From NCBI GenBank assembly GCA_900757705.1, contig CAAEOW010000044.1, positions 1 to 9,097 on the forward strand: a stretch of DNA of 9,097 bases. Direction: 5' to 3'. How positions within the stretch are numbered: the stretch's first letter is position 1; each line of letters starts with the position of its first letter. Of this stretch, positions 6,657-9,097 are shown piece by piece. A model generated the notes under the pieces. It was not told the DNA's origin. It saw nothing but the letters and a program-made list of their open reading frames with translations, and made no database searches. Origin of the DNA: an uncultured Collinsella sp. (GTDB lineage: Bacteria; Actinomycetota; Coriobacteriia; Coriobacteriales; Coriobacteriaceae). The translations under genes were made by a program, and so were the position numbers.

Positions 6657-7571
6657 CTAGTGGGAGGCCTCGTCGTCGAGTGCGCGCTTAATGCGGTCGC
6701 CCTCGGCAAGGAGATTCTCCAGATAGCGCTGGTCGCGGTTCTTGAGCGCACGGCTGTAGGCGCCAAGCGACTCGATCAGATGGTCGATCTCGAAGGCGAG
6801 CGCGTCGGCGTCGTCGATCATGAGCTCGGACCACATCTGGGGGTTGAGGTGCGCCACGCGGGTGAGATCGCGGTAGCTACCGGCCGAAAAGCCGTGGTGG
6901 ACCTGGGCAGTGGGGCTTTTGACGTAGGCGTTGGATACCACGTGCGCAAGCTGGCTCGTGAAGGCGATGACACGGTCGTGCTCGGCGGCGCTGGTCACGC
7001 TGAACTTGCCAAAGCCCAAGGGGCGCACCATCTCGCGCACCTGGCCCAAAAGCTCCAGCTTGAGCGCATCGTCCACCGCGGGCGGTACGAGCACCAGCGG
7101 GGCGCCCTGGAACAGGTCGGCGCGGGAGTGTGCATAGCCCGAGTACTGCGTGCCCGCCATGGGGTGCGCGCCCACAAAGTAAAAGCCGTGCTCGCGGGCA
7201 AGCTCAAAGGCGCGCTCGCACACGATACCCTTGACGCCCACCGTGTCAATTACCACGGGGCCCATGATGGCCTCGGTATCGGTGGCGTCGGCGAGTGCCT
7301 GGGCGTGTGCCTCGAGCCACTCGATGCAGGCTTCGGGGTAGCAAGCCAGGACGATGATGTCGCATTCGCCGAGCGTCTTGTCGTTGAGCTCTCCGGCGAC
7401 GGTGCCCATGCTGGCGGCCGTCATGACATCGTCATCGGGGTCCCAGGCCAGCACACGGACGCCCGCCTGCGCATAGCCGCGGGCAAAGCTGCCGCCGATG
7501 AGGCCAAGGCCGACGATGCCGGCGCACTTGGGGCCGCCCTGGTTAACGCGCGCGTTTCTCACTGTACCCAT
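6657..7571 (-). CDS. tyrA: Prephenate dehydrogenase (NAD-type), no regulatory domain
   Basis: Oxidatively decarboxylates prephenate to 4-hydroxyphenylpyruvate, the tyrosine precursor. The Rossmann fold begins with GLGLIGGS at 21-28. Further motifs are DTVGVKG at 109-115, HPMAGT at 136-141 (His136 at the known catalytic position), TSQLAHVVSNAY at 205-216, and GFSAGSYRDLTRVA at 227-240. An acidic residue (Asp44) at the end of the second strand suggests NAD preference. At 304 aa it has no ACT or chorismate mutase domain, so prephenate must come from PheA or another mutase, and tyrosine feedback on an ACT domain is not expected. Arogenate as substrate cannot be excluded. The ATG is 3 nt after the aroF stop, with GGAG 6 nt upstream inside the final aroF codons. 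Confidence 0.93.
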   Translation of the reverse strand: MGTVRNARVNQGGPKCAGIVGLGLIGGSFARGYAQAGVRVLAWDPDDDVMTAASMGTVAGELNDKTLGECDIIVLACYPEACIEWLEAHAQALADATDTEAIMGPVVIDTVGVKGIVCERAFELAREHGFYFVGAHPMAGTQYSGYAHSRADLFQGAPLVLVPPAVDDALKLELLGQVREMVRPLGFGKFSVTSAAEHDRVIAFTSQLAHVVSNAYVKSPTAQVHHGFSAGSYRDLTRVAHLNPQMWSELMIDDADALAFEIDHLIESLGAYSRALKNRDQRYLENLLAEGDRIKRALDDEASH

Positions 7572-7574
7572 GGG

Positions 7575-8597
7575 CTACTCCATGGTCTCTTGGCAGACAA
7601 CCTCGCGGATGGCTCGGATGCGGCGCATGGTGTCGTCGAACTGATCGGGGGTGAGGGCCTGGGCGCCGTCGGACCATGCGCGGCTGGGCTCGTCGTGGAC
7701 CTCGATCTCCAGGCCGTTGGCGCCGCAGGCAGTCGCGGCGAGCGCCATGGGCTCAACATAACGGGTGTAACCGGTGGCGTGGCTGGGGTCGGCGACGACG
7801 GGCAGGTGCGACAGGTGGTGCAGCACCGGCACGGCGTTGAGGTCGAAGGTGTTGCGAGTACGGGTCTCGAAGGTGCGGATGCCGCGCTCGCACAGGATGA
7901 CGTTGTCGTTGCCCTCGCTCATGATGTACTCGGCGGCCATGAGCAGCTCATCGATCGTGCCGGACATACCGCGCTTAAGCAAGATCGGAGTCTTGGTCTT
8001 GCCGACCTCTTTGAGCAGGGGGAAGTTCTGGGCGTTGCGGGCGCCGATCTGCATGACGTCGATCTTCTTGTCCAGGAAGACCTGCACGTCGCGCGGGTCC
8101 ATGATCTCGGTGACGATCGGCATGTCGAGCTCGGCAGACGCCTCGCACAGCAGGTCCAGACCGGCGGGGCCCATGCCCTGGTAGGCGTACGGGGAAGTGC
8201 GGGGCTTGTAGGCGCCACCGCGCAGCATCGTGGCACCGGCGGCCTTCACGCGGCGGGCGATGCGGATGAGGTTCTCGCCCTCGACGGAGCACGGGCCGGC
8301 GATGACCTGGAACTGATCGCCGCCGATCTTGACGCCGTGGCCGCAGTCGATGACGGAGTCCTCGGGGTGGAACTTGCGGTTGGCGCGCTTGAACGGCTCG
8401 GAGACGCGCTGCACGCGCTCGACGACATCCATGGACTCGAGCAGGAATGGGTCGATCTTGGTCGTATCGCCCACCAGGCCGATGATCGTCTCGTTCTCGC
8501 CGCGCGAGACGTCGGTCTTGAGTCCCTTTTTCTCGATCCAGCTGACGATGTGGCTGACGGCCTCGTCGCTGGCGCTCTGCTTTAAAATTGCAATCAT
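7575..8597 (-). CDS. aroF: 3-deoxy-7-phosphoheptulonate (DAHP) synthase, type I-beta, with N-terminal ferredoxin-like domain
   Basis: First committed step: condenses PEP with erythrose-4-phosphate to DAHP. It has 340 aa. Residues 1 to about 67 resemble the ferredoxin-like regulatory domain of the Thermotoga-type enzyme, where it mediates aromatic amino-acid inhibition; that role here is inferred. The barrel follows: GPCSVE at 101-106 (metal ligand Cys103), RGGAYKPRTSPYAYQG at 126-141, EIMDPRD at 164-170, LKRGM at 207-211, ADPSHATG at 269-276 (His273), IEVH with Glu299, and SDG with Asp310. The metal set Cys-His-Glu-Asp is complete. The ATG at 8597 is chosen because AGAGG lies 6 nt upstream and family N termini start at 'MI(A/I)'. 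A longer version from 8645 would start inside the leader hairpin. It is first in the operon and sits behind a possible attenuator. Confidence 0.96.
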   Translation of the reverse strand: MIAILKQSASDEAVSHIVSWIEKKGLKTDVSRGENETIIGLVGDTTKIDPFLLESMDVVERVQRVSEPFKRANRKFHPEDSVIDCGHGVKIGGDQFQVIAGPCSVEGENLIRIARRVKAAGATMLRGGAYKPRTSPYAYQGMGPAGLDLLCEASAELDMPIVTEIMDPRDVQVFLDKKIDVMQIGARNAQNFPLLKEVGKTKTPILLKRGMSGTIDELLMAAEYIMSEGNDNVILCERGIRTFETRTRNTFDLNAVPVLHHLSHLPVVADPSHATGYTRYVEPMALAATACGANGLEIEVHDEPSRAWSDGAQALTPDQFDDTMRRIRAIREVVCQETME

Positions 8598-8607
8598 GGT
8601 GTGCCTC

Positions 8608-8670
8608 TCACCTCGATGGATAGTCCTTGCAAAAACGGCCCGCATTGCGAGCCGTGTATATATGGTGCAT
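8608..8670 (-). CDS. Possible 20-residue leader peptide of the aro operon
   Basis: A small ORF runs from ATG (8670-8668) to TGA (8610-8608). It has Tyr at codons 5 and 17 and Phe at codon 13. Codons 6-12 form the leader hairpin, and the Phe codon lies in its T-tract. The TGA stop is part of the TGAGAGG that serves as the aroF ribosome binding site, 10 nt before the aroF ATG, so translation could be coupled. No Shine-Dalgarno precedes the ATG, which lies about where transcription from the -10 at 8676-8681 would begin, so it would have to be leaderless. Three aromatic codons in 20 is suggestive only, and chance is a real alternative. Confidence 0.3.
   Translation of the reverse strand: MHHIYTARNAGRFCKDYPSR
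8631..8655 (-). terminator. Intrinsic-terminator-like hairpin in the aro operon leader (attenuator candidate)
   Basis: On the - strand ACGGCTCGC pairs with GCGGGCCGT (9 bp, one G-U wobble) around a 3-nt AAT loop, immediately followed by TTTT (8634-8631) after the stem's last T, so five T in a row. This fits a Rho-independent terminator, and it is placed 33 nt before the aroF start codon, pointing into the operon. No gene lies just upstream on this strand that would need terminating (the tRNA is on the other strand), so attenuation of the operon is the simplest reading. No T-box or known riboswitch core was recognised upstream. Confidence 0.55.
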
Positions 8671-8675
8671 GAGAG

Positions 8676-8681
8676 TTTATA
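8676..8681 (-). promoter_or_regulatory. Candidate -10 element for the aro operon
   Basis: The - strand reads TATAAA here, five of six matches to TATAAT. No good -35 hexamer is found 16-19 nt upstream (the 17-nt position reads GAAGGC), so the promoter is weak or activator-dependent if real. A run rich in A (8743-8763 on the - strand) lies further upstream. Transcription would begin near 8668-8670, just ahead of the leader hairpin. Confidence 0.35.
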
Positions 8682-8760
8682 CTATCTGACTTGCTTTTGC
8701 CTTCTAAAGTGGGCCGTTGCACCGCGTCTTCCTCGGAATTGCAAAGCTTTTTCTTTTATT

Positions 8761-8790
8761 TTGATTGCCCGTGGTGCACTTGGGTATAAT
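8761..8790 (+). promoter_or_regulatory. Promoter of the tRNA-Arg gene
   Basis: TTGATT (8761-8766) and a perfect TATAAT (8785-8790) are separated by 18 nt, a standard housekeeping-sigma arrangement. The tRNA begins 11 nt after the -10 element. A T-rich tract lies just upstream. Confidence 0.7.
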
Positions 8791-8801
8791 GCCAAACGTT
8801 G

Positions 8802-8878
8802 GCCCTATTAGCTCAGGGGATTAGAGCGTCTGCCTCCGGAGCAGAAGGCCGTTGGTTCGAATCCAACATGGGGCACCA
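8802..8878 (+). tRNA. tRNA-Arg (anticodon CCG), CCA encoded
   Basis: A full cloverleaf can be drawn: acceptor GCCCTAT with ATGGGGC (one T-G wobble), D stem GCTC/GAGC, anticodon stem TCTGC/GCAGA around CTCCGGA with anticodon CCG at 8836-8838, short variable loop, and T arm GTTGG/CCAAC around TTCGAAT. The discriminator is A (8875) and CCA is encoded at 8876-8878. It reads the CGG arginine codon. A promoter precedes it and a terminator follows. Confidence 0.96.
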
Positions 8879-8889
8879 TCGAACGTAAG

Positions 8890-8924
8890 ACCGTCCGAAC
8901 CTCGCATGGTCCGGGCGGTTTTTC
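8890..8924 (+). terminator. Intrinsic terminator after tRNA-Arg
   Basis: ACCGTCCGAACC (8890-8901) pairs with GGTCCGGGCGGT (8908-8919), with one G-T wobble and one A-C mismatch, around a 6-nt loop. A run of five T ends at 8923. It starts 11 nt after the tRNA CCA and ends 31 nt before the next gene. Confidence 0.85.
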
Positions 8925-8954
8925 TTATACCGACGCGACGTGATGGGACGTGGT

Positions 8955-9097
8955 ATGGCAGCAACGGATATCGAGCGCGGACTCTCGACCGCCGAGGTCG
9001 AGGAGCGCATCGCCGCCGGTAAGATCAACCGCAACATGGAGCTCAAGACCAAGTCGGTCAAAGAGCTCATCATCGAGAACCTCTGCACGCTGTTCAA
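8955..9097 (+). CDS. P-type cation-transporting ATPase, N-terminal fragment cut by the window end
   Basis: The 47 visible residues contain RGLSTAEVEERIAAGKIN, the pattern of the cation-ATPase N-terminal domain, followed by a basic stretch and ENLCTLF leading into what would be the first membrane segment. This resembles E1-E2 cation pumps of the CtpE/YfgQ type. The ion cannot be told, and the DKTGT phosphorylation site and membrane segments are outside the window. The start is uncertain: ATG at 8955 fits family N termini, but in-frame ATG 8943 and GTG 8940 also exist and no strong ribosome binding site is present (GGGA at 8945-8948 is the best). It lies 31 nt after the tRNA terminator with no clear promoter of its own, so read-through from the tRNA promoter is possible. 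It has no evident link to aromatic synthesis. Confidence 0.75.
   Translation, partial: MAATDIERGLSTAEVEERIAAGKINRNMELKTKSVKELIIENLCTLF

Noticed and set aside
6573..8585. A 670-codon open frame on the + strand
   Set aside because: It is antisense to aroF, tyrA and part of aroB, all of which have clear catalytic motifs. Its composition (runs of Gly, Ala, Val, Asp, His) is typical of the complementary frame of GC-rich genes.
8598..8645. N-terminal extension of the DAHP synthase from ATG 8645
   Set aside because: The start would fall in the loop of the leader hairpin, and the added 16 residues do not fit the family; ATG 8597 has a good ribosome binding site.
8598..8760. T-box or aromatic amino-acid riboswitch in the operon leader
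   Set aside because: I found no T-box consensus and no conserved specifier-loop layout; only the simple hairpin and T-tract are supported.
8795..8940. tRNA-Arg as an integration site for a mobile element
   Set aside because: No repeat of the tRNA 3' end and no integrase is seen nearby; a normal terminator and an ATPase gene follow.
8813..9097. A 94-codon - strand frame across the tRNA
   Set aside because: Its C-terminal part (LDSNQRPSAPEADALIP) is the well-known false protein produced by translating the reverse strand of a tRNA gene; the rest is antisense to the ATPase.
1..9097. A CRISPR array, toxin-antitoxin pair or phage defence system
   Set aside because: No repeat-spacer arrays or matching genes are present on either strand; apart from the IS end the window is housekeeping biosynthesis.

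Overview
The window is about 9.1 kb of GC-rich DNA (third codon positions are strongly G/C) from a high-GC bacterium. The protein variants (clostridial-like AroC and AroA motifs, an AroE-AroK fusion, a P-protein PheA) and the base composition fit the Coriobacteriia, with Collinsella or a close relative as my best guess. This is an inference from memory of family features, not a database match.

Layout. Positions 1-97 are the right end of an IS3-family insertion sequence: the last codons of its transposase on the + strand and a terminal inverted repeat ending in CA. From 139 to 8597 eight genes lie head to tail on the - strand. In transcription order they are aroF (DAHP synthase), tyrA (prephenate dehydrogenase), aroB, aroA, aroC, pheA (chorismate mutase-prephenate dehydratase-ACT), an aroE-aroK fusion, and aroQ (type II 3-dehydroquinate dehydratase). 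Gaps up to aroE-aroK run from a 7-nt overlap to 43 nt, so these look like one operon. Only aroQ is set apart, by 85 nt that hold a long hairpin. Past the operon's 5' end is a shared control region (about 8598-8801). Facing the other way on the + strand are a tRNA-Arg(CCG) gene, its terminator, and the start of a P-type cation ATPase cut by the window end.

How the genes work together. The operon encodes all seven steps from PEP and erythrose-4-phosphate to chorismate, plus the branch enzymes that convert prephenate toward phenylalanine (PheA) and tyrosine (TyrA). The only chorismate mutase in the window is the N-terminal domain of PheA, so TyrA would depend on it unless another mutase is encoded elsewhere. 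Aminotransferases are not in the window.

Most interesting points. The gene content is ordinary biosynthesis and I see no new defence or mobile system. The unexplained structure is in the non-coding parts. (1) The operon leader has an intrinsic-terminator-like hairpin between a candidate promoter and aroF. It is overlapped by a possible 20-codon leader ORF with Tyr and Phe codons that stops inside the aroF ribosome binding site, which suggests attenuation. (2) The aroE-aroK/aroQ gap has a 16-bp hairpin whose 3' arm is also perfectly complementary over 10 nt to the aroQ ribosome binding site, so a switch is possible. (3) An insertion sequence abuts the 3' end of the operon, and no terminator is visible before it.
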